A DNA stretch of 64,000 nt, from assembly GCA_964654415.1 (NCBI GenBank), contig CAZZIP010000008.1, forward strand, positions 1 through 64,000. The letters are read 5' to 3'. This DNA comes from Methylohalobius sp964654415. Its GTDB lineage: Bacteria; Pseudomonadota; Gammaproteobacteria; Methylococcales; Methylothermaceae. Under the pieces are notes generated by a model. It was not told the origin of the DNA. It saw nothing but the letters and a program-made list of their open reading frames with translations, and ran no database searches. The position numbers and the translations under genes were made by a program. Of this stretch, positions 52,608-61,628 are shown in pieces. Position 1 is the first letter of the stretch. Every line of letters begins with the position of its first letter.

Positions 52608-54070
52608 CGCCCAAACTCCTGCAAAGCCTGCGGCAAAGCGGCCGCCAGTTGGCCGATGCTCCCGGCACCCAGGGTTAGCACCACATCTGTGGCACGAAGG
52701 CAGCTCATCAAGGCCGTCGGCACCTCCTCCAGCCCTTCCAGCTGTCGGCAGGAGCAGCCTTGAGCCCTAAGCGCCTCCGCCAGAGTTTCGCTGTCCCCTC
52801 CCGGAAGCGGCGCTTCACCGGCCGGATAAACCGGAAGCAACAACAACTCGTCAGCCTGACTTAAGACCTCCGCGAATTCGGCAAGGAGCGCCCGGGTACG
52901 GCTATAGCGGTGAGGCTGGAAAACCACCACTTGCCGCCGCTTGGGCCAAGCCTGGCGAGCTGCAGCAAAAACTGCCGCCAATTCACGCGGATGATGGCCG
53001 TAATCATCCACCAGAACGACCTCGCCTTCTCCCCAAGGGATGCGGCTGACCTGGAACCTGCGCCCAATTCCGGCGAAATTGCCCAAAGCTTTCTGAATCG
53101 CCGCCGGCGCAATGTCCAATTCGCGCGCGATAGCGATCGCCGCCAGCGCGTTCAACAGGTTGTGGCGGCCAGGGAGGTTCAACTCCACTTCTAATGGACG
53201 ATCGAGACCATGGCCTTCGGCCACGAAATAGGTTTTTAATCCAGCCGAGACGATGTTGCGCGCGCGCAGGTCGGCTTGCGGGTGGAGGCCGTAAGTCAGC
53301 AAAGGCTTTTGGATTTCCGGCAAGATCTCCGCCACTCCTGGGTCGTCCCGACAGACCACCGCCAAACCATAAAAAGGAATATGATGCAGAAACTCGATGA
53401 AAGTCTCCTGCAAGCGCCGCCAGCTTCCCCCGTAAGTTTCCATGTGGTCGCGGTCCACGTTGGTGACCACCGCCATGATCGGTTGCAAGTGCAAAAACGA
53501 AGCGTCGCTTTCATCGGCTTCAGCAACTAGGTAAGGGCCAGATCCCAAGGCGGCATGGCTGCCAACGCTGTTGAGCCGGCCGCCGATCACGAAGGTCGGA
53601 TCGAGGCCGGCTTCCGCCAAGATGCTGGCGATCAGGCTGGTGGTCGTAGTTTTGCCGTGGGTGCCGGCCACCGCGATGCCGAACCTAAAGCGCATCAGTT
53701 CGGCCAACATCTCCGCACGCGAGATCACTGGGATGCGCAAACGCTGTGCCTCCTTCCATTCCGGGTTGTCCGCGCTCACCGCGCTTGACACCACGACCAC
53801 GTCGGCGCCGACCACCTTTTCTGCGGCGTGGCCGAGGGACACGTCCACTCCCAACCCGCGCAGCCGCTGCAAGGCGATGCTCTCGCGTAGGTCCGAACCG
53901 GACACTAGATACCCCAAATTCGCCAGCACCTCGGCGATTCCGCTCATACCAGCCCCGCCGATCCCGACGAAATGAATCCGACCGATCTTAGCCATGCGCC
54001 GCAGCTCCCACTCACTCCCTACCTGTACGGGCAGGCGCAGACCAGTTGCTTGTTTTAACTTGGGCACCAC
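52604..54070 (-). CDS. murC: UDP-N-acetylmuramate--L-alanine ligase MurC
   Basis: The 488-residue product adds L-Ala to UDP-MurNAc. IHFVGIGGAGMSGIAEVL binds UDP and VAGTHGKTTT is the P-loop. I chose the GTG at 54070, inside the end of murG: a very strong GGAGGAGG lies seven bases upstream, and the length then equals E. coli MurC (491). An ATG at 53995 would also leave a functional core but has a weaker ribosome-binding site. Confidence 0.95.
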   Translation of the reverse strand: MVPKLKQATGLRLPVQVGSEWELRRMAKIGRIHFVGIGGAGMSGIAEVLANLGYLVSGSDLRESIALQRLRGLGVDVSLGHAAEKVVGADVVVVSSAVSADNPEWKEAQRLRIPVISRAEMLAELMRFRFGIAVAGTHGKTTTTSLIASILAEAGLDPTFVIGGRLNSVGSHAALGSGPYLVAEADESDASFLHLQPIMAVVTNVDRDHMETYGGSWRRLQETFIEFLHHIPFYGLAVVCRDDPGVAEILPEIQKPLLTYGLHPQADLRARNIVSAGLKTYFVAEGHGLDRPLEVELNLPGRHNLLNALAAIAIARELDIAPAAIQKALGNFAGIGRRFQVSRIPWGEGEVVLVDDYGHHPRELAAVFAAARQAWPKRRQVVVFQPHRYSRTRALLAEFAEVLSQADELLLLPVYPAGEAPLPGGDSETLAEALRAQGCSCRQLEGLEEVPTALMSCLRATDVVLTLGAGSIGQLAAALPQALQEFGR

Positions 54071-55137
54071 TTTTTAGCCTCCTCCAGACAAATCCGCGCC
54101 ACCGTCTCGGTGGCATCCAAACGGGCCGCTTTACGCGCCGCCTTCCCCATGCTCTGCAAGCGCGCAGGCTGAGCGAGCACCTCTATCACCAAGCCGCGCA
54201 ATTTGGCTGGGTTCAATTCCTGCTGCGGCAAAAGCCAGGCCGCCCCCCGTTCGACCAAATACTCGGCGTTGCGGGTCTGGTGATCGTCGACGGCATACGG
54301 GTATGGCACCAGAATCGCCCCCAGCCCGGCGGCCGCCAACTCGCTCACGGTCATCGCCCCTGCCCGGCAGATCGCCAGATCCGCAAAAGAATAAGCCGCC
54401 CCCATGTCACCGATGAAAGCCTCCACACGCGCCGCCACAGACGCCTTTCGATAAACTTCACTCACCTGCGCCTGCATATCGGCGCCGGTCTGATGCCAGA
54501 CTTCGATCCGGCCTGCCAGGTCAGCCAAAGCCTGCGGCACCACCTCGTTCAGCGCCTTAGCGCCTTGGCTGCCTCCCAAAACGAGAATCCGCACCGGCCG
54601 CATAGAGGCGAAAGATTCTTCGCCTTTGTTTCCCAGCTCCTCGATTTCCCGCCTTAACGGGTTGCCGGTCCAGCACGGGCGAAAGCGCTTGGCAAACGTC
54701 CCGGGAAACGCCTCCAGCACCCTGCGCGCCCACCGCGCTAAAAAGCGGTTGGTGGCCCCCGGCACCCGATTCTGCTCGTGGATCACCAGCGGAATCCTAG
54801 CGCCGATGGCTGCAAGACTCCCTGGACCGGCGACAAATCCCCCCATGCCTAAAACCACCTCGGGACGACGGCGGCGTAAGTGCTTTTGGGCCTGAATCAA
54901 GGCCTGAGCCAACATTCCCGGAGCCTTCAGCTTGGCCGCCAAACCGGCGCCGCGGAGACCGCTGATCGCCAGGGTATCCAGCTCGAAACCCGCCTCGGGA
55001 ACCACACGCGCTTCCAAACCCTTAAGCGTTCCCATCCAGTTCACCTGATGGCCGTGGCTGCGCAACCAATTGGCTACGGCCAGGGCCGGAAACACGTGAC
55101 CACCGGTCCCACCGGCTAGGATCATCACCTTCGCCAT
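54055..55137 (-). CDS. murG: Lipid II synthase MurG
   Basis: The 360-residue product transfers GlcNAc to lipid I on the inner membrane face. GGTGGHVFPALAVA is the N-terminal donor loop, and the C-terminal domain contains CRAGAMTVSELAAAG. It overlaps ftsW and murC by 13 and 16 bases. Confidence 0.97.
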   Translation of the reverse strand: MAKVMILAGGTGGHVFPALAVANWLRSHGHQVNWMGTLKGLEARVVPEAGFELDTLAISGLRGAGLAAKLKAPGMLAQALIQAQKHLRRRRPEVVLGMGGFVAGPGSLAAIGARIPLVIHEQNRVPGATNRFLARWARRVLEAFPGTFAKRFRPCWTGNPLRREIEELGNKGEESFASMRPVRILVLGGSQGAKALNEVVPQALADLAGRIEVWHQTGADMQAQVSEVYRKASVAARVEAFIGDMGAAYSFADLAICRAGAMTVSELAAAGLGAILVPYPYAVDDHQTRNAEYLVERGAAWLLPQQELNPAKLRGLVIEVLAQPARLQSMGKAARKAARLDATETVARICLEEAKKWCPS

Positions 55138-56375
55138 AGCCTACCCTGCTGTAGGGACATACCTCCGCGCCTGCCCTTGCTTGCGAAATCGCGGAGAGTG
55201 ACTTCTGCCCTTGCCTCGGCATAGACTCTCAGCACCAGTCCCAAGGCCATACAGTCCATCACTAGGCTGCCACCGCCGTAACTCATGAGCGGCAAGGTCA
55301 AGCCTTTAGTCGGCAGCACTCCCAGGTTAACCCCCATGTTGACCAACGCCTGTAGTCCCAGCCAAATCCCCACCCCATAAGCCAGCCAAGTCCCGAAGGC
55401 CTGGCCGCTAAGCTGGGCTAGCCGGGCAACAGCGAAGATCCGCCACAACAGCAAACCAAATCCGATCCCCACTCCCACCACTCCGACAAAGCCAAGCTCT
55501 TCACCGATGACCGCCAGCAGGAAATCGGTGTGACCCTCCGGGAGGTAAAACATCTTCTGGACGCTGTTGCCTAAACCCACCCCGAACAAGCCACCGCGGC
55601 CGAAAGCGATCAAGGCCTGAACCAGTTGATAACCGGAATCCTGAGCATGGGCAAAAGGGTCCAGGAAGGCCTCTAGGCGTTTGAACCGGTAAGCCTCGGA
55701 AATCACCAGCCCTGCCGCTGTGGCCCCCAGCCCACCCAGCAAGAACAATAGCGGCAACAGCCTAGTGCCGGCCAGAAACAACACCCCTAGGGCGGTAGCC
55801 ATCAGGATCGCCGCTGCCCCGAAATCTGGCTCCCACAAGAGCAAACCGGCCCCCAAGCCTAACAGAAGCAGCGGCCGGTAGAGCGCCAACGCGCGCCTGC
55901 GCAACTCCTCACCGTGACGGACCACGTAACCGGCGAGATAACAACAAGCGATCCATTTGAACACCTCCGAGACCTGCACGCGCACTCCACCGAGGTTCAA
56001 CCAGCGCGTGCTGCCGTTGACGGTTACTCCTACTCCAGGCAGCTTGACTGCCACCAGCAAACCGAACCCGACAACCAACAGCAGTGGACTCAGCTTAAAC
56101 CACCTTTTTAAGGGGACGGCCAAAGTCATCGCCCCGGCCAATAGCCCCAACCCAAGGTGAAGCAATTGGCGCCGGGCGAAATAAAATCCATCCTCTCCCA
56201 AATGGAGCGAGGCAGAGGTCATCATGACGTATCCCCACAGCAACAGGAGCAACGCCACCGTCAGCAGCCGATGATCGAGAAAGCGGCTGATCTGAAGTGG
56301 CAAGCCTATGCGCTTACCCCATTTAGGGCGGGCATCTAGGTCTGTCCCTTCGTCAGTCGTGGAATTTACCGCCAT
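55125..56375 (-). CDS. ftsW: Septal peptidoglycan polymerase FtsW
   Basis: The 416-residue SEDS-family membrane protein polymerises lipid II with FtsI. Signatures are the periplasmic loop with GLGNSVQKMFYLPEGHTDF and the C-terminal PLMSYGGGS. About ten membrane helices follow a cytoplasmic N-terminus of roughly 35 residues. The ATG at 56375 overlaps murD by 10 bases. Confidence 0.96.
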   Translation of the reverse strand: MAVNSTTDEGTDLDARPKWGKRIGLPLQISRFLDHRLLTVALLLLLWGYVMMTSASLHLGEDGFYFARRQLLHLGLGLLAGAMTLAVPLKRWFKLSPLLLVVGFGLLVAVKLPGVGVTVNGSTRWLNLGGVRVQVSEVFKWIACCYLAGYVVRHGEELRRRALALYRPLLLLGLGAGLLLWEPDFGAAAILMATALGVLFLAGTRLLPLLFLLGGLGATAAGLVISEAYRFKRLEAFLDPFAHAQDSGYQLVQALIAFGRGGLFGVGLGNSVQKMFYLPEGHTDFLLAVIGEELGFVGVVGVGIGFGLLLWRIFAVARLAQLSGQAFGTWLAYGVGIWLGLQALVNMGVNLGVLPTKGLTLPLMSYGGGSLVMDCMALGLVLRVYAEARAEVTLRDFASKGRRGGMSLQQGRLWRR

Positions 56376-57742
56376 TTCAGGACCTGCTGCGTGAAACATT
56401 CCCCGCGCATTTGATAATTCTCAAATTGATCGAAGCTGGCGCAGGCCGGTGAGAGCAGCACAGTGTCACCCGGCCGAGCGATCTGTCTGGCCACTTCGAC
56501 CGCGCTGGAAAGCTCCTCCACAAGGTGAAGTTCGGTCACCCCGGAAAGCGCCTGAGCAATCAGCTTGCGGTCACGACCATACAACACCGTTGCCTTCACC
56601 TTAGCGGCTATCACCGAGCGAAGCAGGGAAAAATCCGCCTCCTTGCCATCTCCTCCGGCCAAAAGGATCACAGGTCCGGGAAGGCCTTCCACGGCCGCGA
56701 CGGTCGCCCCGACGTTGGTACCCTTGGAATCGTTGATCCACACCACCCCGTCTATCTCGGCCACCCTCTGCATCCGATGGGGTAAACCCGCAAATCGGGG
56801 CAAGACTGTGATTGCCGCGGCCAGTGGAATCCCTGCCGCTTCCGCCAGGGCCAAAGCCGCAAGCGCGTTAGCCAGATTATGCCGACCGACCAACCTGACT
56901 TCAGCGGCAGCAAGCAAGGGTTCACCGCGGCGCGCCAGCCAGGTTTCGCCTCGGTACTGGATCAGTCCATAGTCGGCCGCAGGATCGTCGAGGCTGAACC
57001 ATAGCTGGTTTTCTCGCTTGGAAAGCTCCCCGGCCATCTGCACTACCATCGGGTCATCGCGGTTGACTACTGCCTGCTGGCTCCACTTGAGCAACCGACT
57101 CTTGATCGCGGCGTAGCATTCCACGTCTGGATGGCGATCCAAGTGATCTGGGCTGATGTTCAAGACCGTACCGGCCTTGAGGCTCAGCCGTCGGACCCGC
57201 TCCAGCTGGAAACTGGACAGCTCCAGCACGTAAAGCTCATGGGAATCGGCCAAAAGGTCCAGGGCAGGCGTCCCTAGGTTACCGCCAGCGACGGCTTTCA
57301 CCCCAGCCGCTTGGGCCATTTCTGCCACCAAGGTGGTGACCGTGCTTTTACCGTTGGAACCGGTCACTCCCACTATCGGCGCCTGGACTTGATCCGCAAA
57401 CAAGTCGATATCGCTGATGAGCGCAGCACCGTGTTCGAGGGCTGCACGAATCTCCGGGCGCTCCAGCTCGATCCCTGGACTCACCAAGAGGTGGGTGGCC
57501 CAGCTTAGCCAATCGGAACGCAATCCCCCGGTACTCACCGGTACCCCAGCGAGCGCTTGGGCAGCGGCCAAGCCAGGCGGCCGATCACGAGTATCCATGG
57601 CAAAACAATCGATACCGCGCCGATGCAGAAACTTGAGCGCCGATACCCCGGTCTTACCCAGCCCCACCACCGCTACCCGGGCATCGGACCCCAATCCCCC
57701 CGGCAGCGTAAGGCTACCTGCTATATCGATGACTGCTGCCAT
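56366..57742 (-). CDS. murD: UDP-MurNAc-L-alanine--D-glutamate ligase MurD
   Basis: The 458-residue product adds D-Glu. VVGLGKTGVSALKFL is the UDP site, GVTGSNGKSTV the P-loop and NDSKGTNVGATVAA a conserved C-terminal motif. It begins 4 bases after mraY. Confidence 0.97.
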   Translation of the reverse strand: MAAVIDIAGSLTLPGGLGSDARVAVVGLGKTGVSALKFLHRRGIDCFAMDTRDRPPGLAAAQALAGVPVSTGGLRSDWLSWATHLLVSPGIELERPEIRAALEHGAALISDIDLFADQVQAPIVGVTGSNGKSTVTTLVAEMAQAAGVKAVAGGNLGTPALDLLADSHELYVLELSSFQLERVRRLSLKAGTVLNISPDHLDRHPDVECYAAIKSRLLKWSQQAVVNRDDPMVVQMAGELSKRENQLWFSLDDPAADYGLIQYRGETWLARRGEPLLAAAEVRLVGRHNLANALAALALAEAAGIPLAAAITVLPRFAGLPHRMQRVAEIDGVVWINDSKGTNVGATVAAVEGLPGPVILLAGGDGKEADFSLLRSVIAAKVKATVLYGRDRKLIAQALSGVTELHLVEELSSAVEVARQIARPGDTVLLSPACASFDQFENYQMRGECFTQQVLKWR

Positions 57743-57746
57743 GGCA

Positions 57747-58826
57747 CTACCTCAGCTTCAATGTTGCCAGACCGATCAGAACCAGGACCACCGTGATGAT
57801 CCAAAAGCGCACGATCACCCGCGGCTCCGGCCAACCCTTGAGTTCGAAATGATGATGCAGGGGAGCCATGCGGAAAATCCGCTTACCGGTCAGTTTGAAA
57901 GAAGCCACCTGCAGGATGACCGATAGCGCCTCCATCACGAACACGCCCCCCATCACCATCAACACGATCTCCTGCCGTACCAACACCGCCAGCGTCCCTA
58001 AGCTCGCCCCCAGCGCCAAAGCGCCGATATCGCCCATGAATACCTGGGCCGGATAGGCGTTGAACCACAAAAAACCCAGCCCCGCCCCTACCAGCGCTCC
58101 GCAGAACACTACCAACTCGCCGACCCCGGAAACGTGGGGTACGGCCAGGTAAGTGGCGAAATTCACATTGCCGGAGACGTAAGCGAAAATCCCAAGCGCC
58201 CCCCCTACCAGCACCGCCGGCAGGATCGCCAAACCATCGAGACCATCGGTCAGGTTGACGGCGTTGCTGGTGCCGACAATGACTAGCCAGCTCACGAGCA
58301 CGTACCCCCATCCCAAATCGATGTCCACCTGTTTGAAGAACGGCACGATATAAGTGGTCTCCGCTTGGACTTTGGCGGTGGCATAGAGAAACCCAGCCGC
58401 CGCAAGCGCCACCGCCGTCTGCCAGAACAATTTCTGGCGTGCGGACAGACCCTTGCTATTGCCCAAAACCAATTTCTTATAGTCGTCGACGAAGCCGATC
58501 ACGCCGAACGCCAAAGTCACCAACATCACTATCCAGACCTGGCGGTTGCGCAGGTCGGCCCAAAGCAAGGTAGCCAGGGTGACGGCGAGTAAAATCAACA
58601 AACCGCCCATGGTCGGCGTCCCTACCTTGGAAAAGTGGTTTGGCGGACCATCCTGTCGAATCGGCTGCAGACCTAGGCGGCCAAGCCTACGGATCAATGG
58701 CGGCCCGAGCAGGAGCGCGACCGCGAGCGCCGTCAGCACCCCCAGGATGGCGCGCAAAGTCAAATACTGAAAAACCCGAAACGGTCCAAACCAATCTGTT
58801 AGCCAAGTCGCCAGAAAATACAGCAC
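57747..58826 (-). CDS. mraY: Phospho-N-acetylmuramoyl-pentapeptide-transferase MraY
   Basis: The 359-residue product makes lipid I from UDP-MurNAc-pentapeptide and undecaprenyl phosphate. Ten membrane helices are expected. Active-site motifs are GFVDDYKK, NLTDGLDGLA and the HHHFE loop (MAPLHHHFELKG). It begins next to the murF stop. Confidence 0.97.
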   Translation of the reverse strand: MLYFLATWLTDWFGPFRVFQYLTLRAILGVLTALAVALLLGPPLIRRLGRLGLQPIRQDGPPNHFSKVGTPTMGGLLILLAVTLATLLWADLRNRQVWIVMLVTLAFGVIGFVDDYKKLVLGNSKGLSARQKLFWQTAVALAAAGFLYATAKVQAETTYIVPFFKQVDIDLGWGYVLVSWLVIVGTSNAVNLTDGLDGLAILPAVLVGGALGIFAYVSGNVNFATYLAVPHVSGVGELVVFCGALVGAGLGFLWFNAYPAQVFMGDIGALALGASLGTLAVLVRQEIVLMVMGGVFVMEALSVILQVASFKLTGKRIFRMAPLHHHFELKGWPEPRVIVRFWIITVVLVLIGLATLKLR

Positions 58827-58827
58827 C

Positions 58828-60177
58828 TTACTCCTTCCTCAAGGCAGCCACGACGTTTTCCAGTTTTGCCTTGCGCGAACCTTTAACCAAGACGCGCGCC
58901 TCGCTATGCAGCAGGCTTTGGGCCGCCTCTATCAGTTCGGACTGAGACGCAAACCACTGCCCTCCAGCCCCGAACGCAGCTACTGCGGACCGGCTTTCCT
59001 CCCCCACCGCGAGCAAGCGGCAGACCCCGTATTCCCTCGCCAATTCCCCCGCTTTGACGTGGAAAGCTTCGCTTTCCTGCCCCAGTTCGCCAAAACTCCC
59101 CAGGATGACCCAAGGCTCCCCGCCCAAGGTCCTAAGGGCCTCTAGCCCAGCTAAGAACGAGGCCGGATTGGCGTTGTAGCAATCGTCGAGCAACCACGCT
59201 CCGGCTTTGGCCGGCACCGGCCTGAGCCTACCTGCGACCGGGGTCATCCTGGCAAGCCCGGCCTGGATTTCGGCCACCTCGCGTCCCAACGCCAAGCCCA
59301 CTGCGATGGCCGCCAGCGCATTGACCACATTGTGCCGCCCGGCCAAAGCCAGCTCGACCTCAAACCGCTCTCCCAGGGCGCAGACCATAAAGCGGTTGCA
59401 AAACCTTCCCCCGGAAAAACAGAGCGGGGCGATCTCTTCGGCGTACACCGCAGCCTCACGGCTCAAGCCGAAGCTCAGCACCTTGCTTGCGCCTGCCAGC
59501 TCACGCCAGTACTCGAAAAACCGGTCGTCAGCGGGGAGCACTGCGACTCCGTCCTCAGGCAAGCCCGCGATCAGCTCGCCTTTGGCCCGCGCTACTCCCT
59601 CAAGCGAACCGAAACCTTCAAGATGGGCAGGACCGGCATTGGTAATCACTCCGACCTTGGGTTCGGCCAGAGCGGCCACATAGCCGATCTCGCCGATATG
59701 GTTGGCACCCATCTCGACAACCGCAAACCGATGATCGGGCTTCAAGCGCAGCAGAGTCAGCGGCACTCCGATGGCGTTGTTGAGATTGCCTTCGGTCTTG
59801 AGCCCCTGCGCTTCTCCCCCCAACACTTCTGCGATCATTTCCTTGACCGTGGTCTTGCCGTTGCTGCCGGTCACCCCCACCAGTTCGCCTGCAAAACGAT
59901 TGCGCCGCCAGTAACTGGCCAACTGCCCTAAACCCAGTTGGGTATCGGCGACCAAAAGCTGCGGCAGGCCGCCGACCGGCCGCGCTACCAGAGCACAGCT
60001 TGCCCCCGCCGCCCGGGCCTGGGCGACGAAATCGTGGCCGTCGAAACGCGCCCCGCGCAGGGCAACGAACATCTGGCCGCGCAACTCCTTGCGGCTGTCG
60101 ATGCCGACTCCAGCGAATTCGGCATCCCCCTCCAGCAATCTGCCGGATAACACTTGCACCAACTCGCTCAGGCGCAT
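58828..60177 (-). CDS. murF: UDP-MurNAc-tripeptide--D-Ala-D-Ala ligase MurF
   Basis: The 449-residue product adds D-Ala-D-Ala. The P-loop is GVTGSNGKTTVKEM, followed by the family's EMGANHIGEI motif; the C-terminus has LLDDCYNANPASF. It overlaps murE by 10 bases. Confidence 0.97.
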   Translation of the reverse strand: MRLSELVQVLSGRLLEGDAEFAGVGIDSRKELRGQMFVALRGARFDGHDFVAQARAAGASCALVARPVGGLPQLLVADTQLGLGQLASYWRRNRFAGELVGVTGSNGKTTVKEMIAEVLGGEAQGLKTEGNLNNAIGVPLTLLRLKPDHRFAVVEMGANHIGEIGYVAALAEPKVGVITNAGPAHLEGFGSLEGVARAKGELIAGLPEDGVAVLPADDRFFEYWRELAGASKVLSFGLSREAAVYAEEIAPLCFSGGRFCNRFMVCALGERFEVELALAGRHNVVNALAAIAVGLALGREVAEIQAGLARMTPVAGRLRPVPAKAGAWLLDDCYNANPASFLAGLEALRTLGGEPWVILGSFGELGQESEAFHVKAGELAREYGVCRLLAVGEESRSAVAAFGAGGQWFASQSELIEAAQSLLHSEARVLVKGSRKAKLENVVAALRKE

Positions 60178-61625
60178 ACCTTTACCTCTTGCAGCAACTC
60201 GGCTACCACGACGCGATCGCTGAAGGGCCGTCTGACCCCTTGAATCTCCTGGTAATCCTCATGGCCCTTGCCGGCGACCAGCACGACGTCCTCTGCTTTA
60301 GCCGCCGCCAGCGCCGCCGCGATCGCCTCCCGGCGGTCGCGGATGATGAGCGGGGTGGACTTCATGCCGGCGCAGATGTCGGCGATGATCTGCTCCCCCG
60401 GCTCGCCTCGGGGATTGTCGTCAGTGAGGATCACCCGGTCGGCCAGGCGCTCGGCGATCCCCCCCATCAGCGGGCGCTTGCCACGGTCGCGCTCTCCCCC
60501 GCAGCCGAATACTACCCACAGCCTACCCCGACTGTGGCGGCGCAAGGAACCAAGCGCTAATTCCAACGCTGCCGGGGTATGGGCATAGTCCACTACCACC
60601 AAAGGCCGTTCCGGTAGCCTAAAGCACTCCATGCGGCCCGGCACGGGATTGAGCGCGCCTAGGCGCTCGACTGCCTCACCCAATTCCTCCCCGCGCACCA
60701 GCAAGGTGGCCAGCACCGCCAAGGCATTGGCAAGATTGCATTCCCCAAAAAGCGGCACCCGAACCGCTATCCGCTTTTTCCCCCAAACCGCGTCGAACCG
60801 AATTCCGTCAATGCAGTAGCGCACCTCCGTGGCAGCGACATAGGGGAAAGGCACAGCCTCGCGCTTTTCCCTCCCGTAACCGACCACCGTCACCCCGGCC
60901 GCGGTCGCCTGACGGAAGTGCGGCCAGACCGGATCGTCCAGATTGAGCACCGCCGCCTTCAAAGTCGGCCAGGCAAACAGCCGAAGCTTGGCTTTAAGAT
61001 AAGCCTCCATGCTGCCGTGGTAATCCAGATGGTCGCGGCTCAGATTGGTCCATACGGCCAGGGCAAAATCGACTCTGTGCACGCGCGCTTGATCCAAGGC
61101 GTGGGAAGAGACTTCCATGGCCACGGTACCGGTTCCCTGCGCGCGCAATGCCGCCAGGCGCCTTTGGGTCTCGAGCGCTGGGGCAGTGGTGTGGGCAGTC
61201 GGCTGCAGGGCAGGAAGCCGCCCCCACCCCAAGGTTCCTATCACCCCCCCTTCCAGCGCTTGGGCCAGAAACAGGCTACAAGAGGTTTTGCCGTTGGTGC
61301 CGGTGACGCCGATGATTTCCATCTCCCGGCTAGGATGGTCGTAAAAGTGGGCGGCGATCTCCCCTAGCCGCTCCCTAAGCCTAGGAACCGCAACGGCAGG
61401 AATCGCCAGCCCTCCTGCCAAACCGACCTCGGCGGGATCGTACACCACCGCAACTGCCCCCCGGGCCTGCGCCTCCCAGACGAACTCAGCCCCGTGGCGG
61501 CGGGTGCCGCCCAGCGCGAGAAACACGTCCCCCGGCCGCACCACCGTGCTATCGTCACACAGTCCGCCAACCTCAAGCGGCGGGCAAGAAACCCAAGGCA
61601 ACAATTCAGCAAGCCTGCGCCCCAT
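60168..61625 (-). CDS. murE: UDP-MurNAc-L-Ala-D-Glu--meso-DAP ligase MurE
   Basis: The 485-residue product adds the third amino acid. The P-loop is GVTGTNGKTSC. The DNPR motif in ILTDDNPRGE indicates meso-diaminopimelate, as expected for a Gram-negative wall. It starts 4 bases after the ftsI stop. Confidence 0.97.
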   Translation of the reverse strand: MGRRLAELLPWVSCPPLEVGGLCDDSTVVRPGDVFLALGGTRRHGAEFVWEAQARGAVAVVYDPAEVGLAGGLAIPAVAVPRLRERLGEIAAHFYDHPSREMEIIGVTGTNGKTSCSLFLAQALEGGVIGTLGWGRLPALQPTAHTTAPALETQRRLAALRAQGTGTVAMEVSSHALDQARVHRVDFALAVWTNLSRDHLDYHGSMEAYLKAKLRLFAWPTLKAAVLNLDDPVWPHFRQATAAGVTVVGYGREKREAVPFPYVAATEVRYCIDGIRFDAVWGKKRIAVRVPLFGECNLANALAVLATLLVRGEELGEAVERLGALNPVPGRMECFRLPERPLVVVDYAHTPAALELALGSLRRHSRGRLWVVFGCGGERDRGKRPLMGGIAERLADRVILTDDNPRGEPGEQIIADICAGMKSTPLIIRDRREAIAAALAAAKAEDVVLVAGKGHEDYQEIQGVRRPFSDRVVVAELLQEVKVCA

Positions 61626-61628
61626 ATA

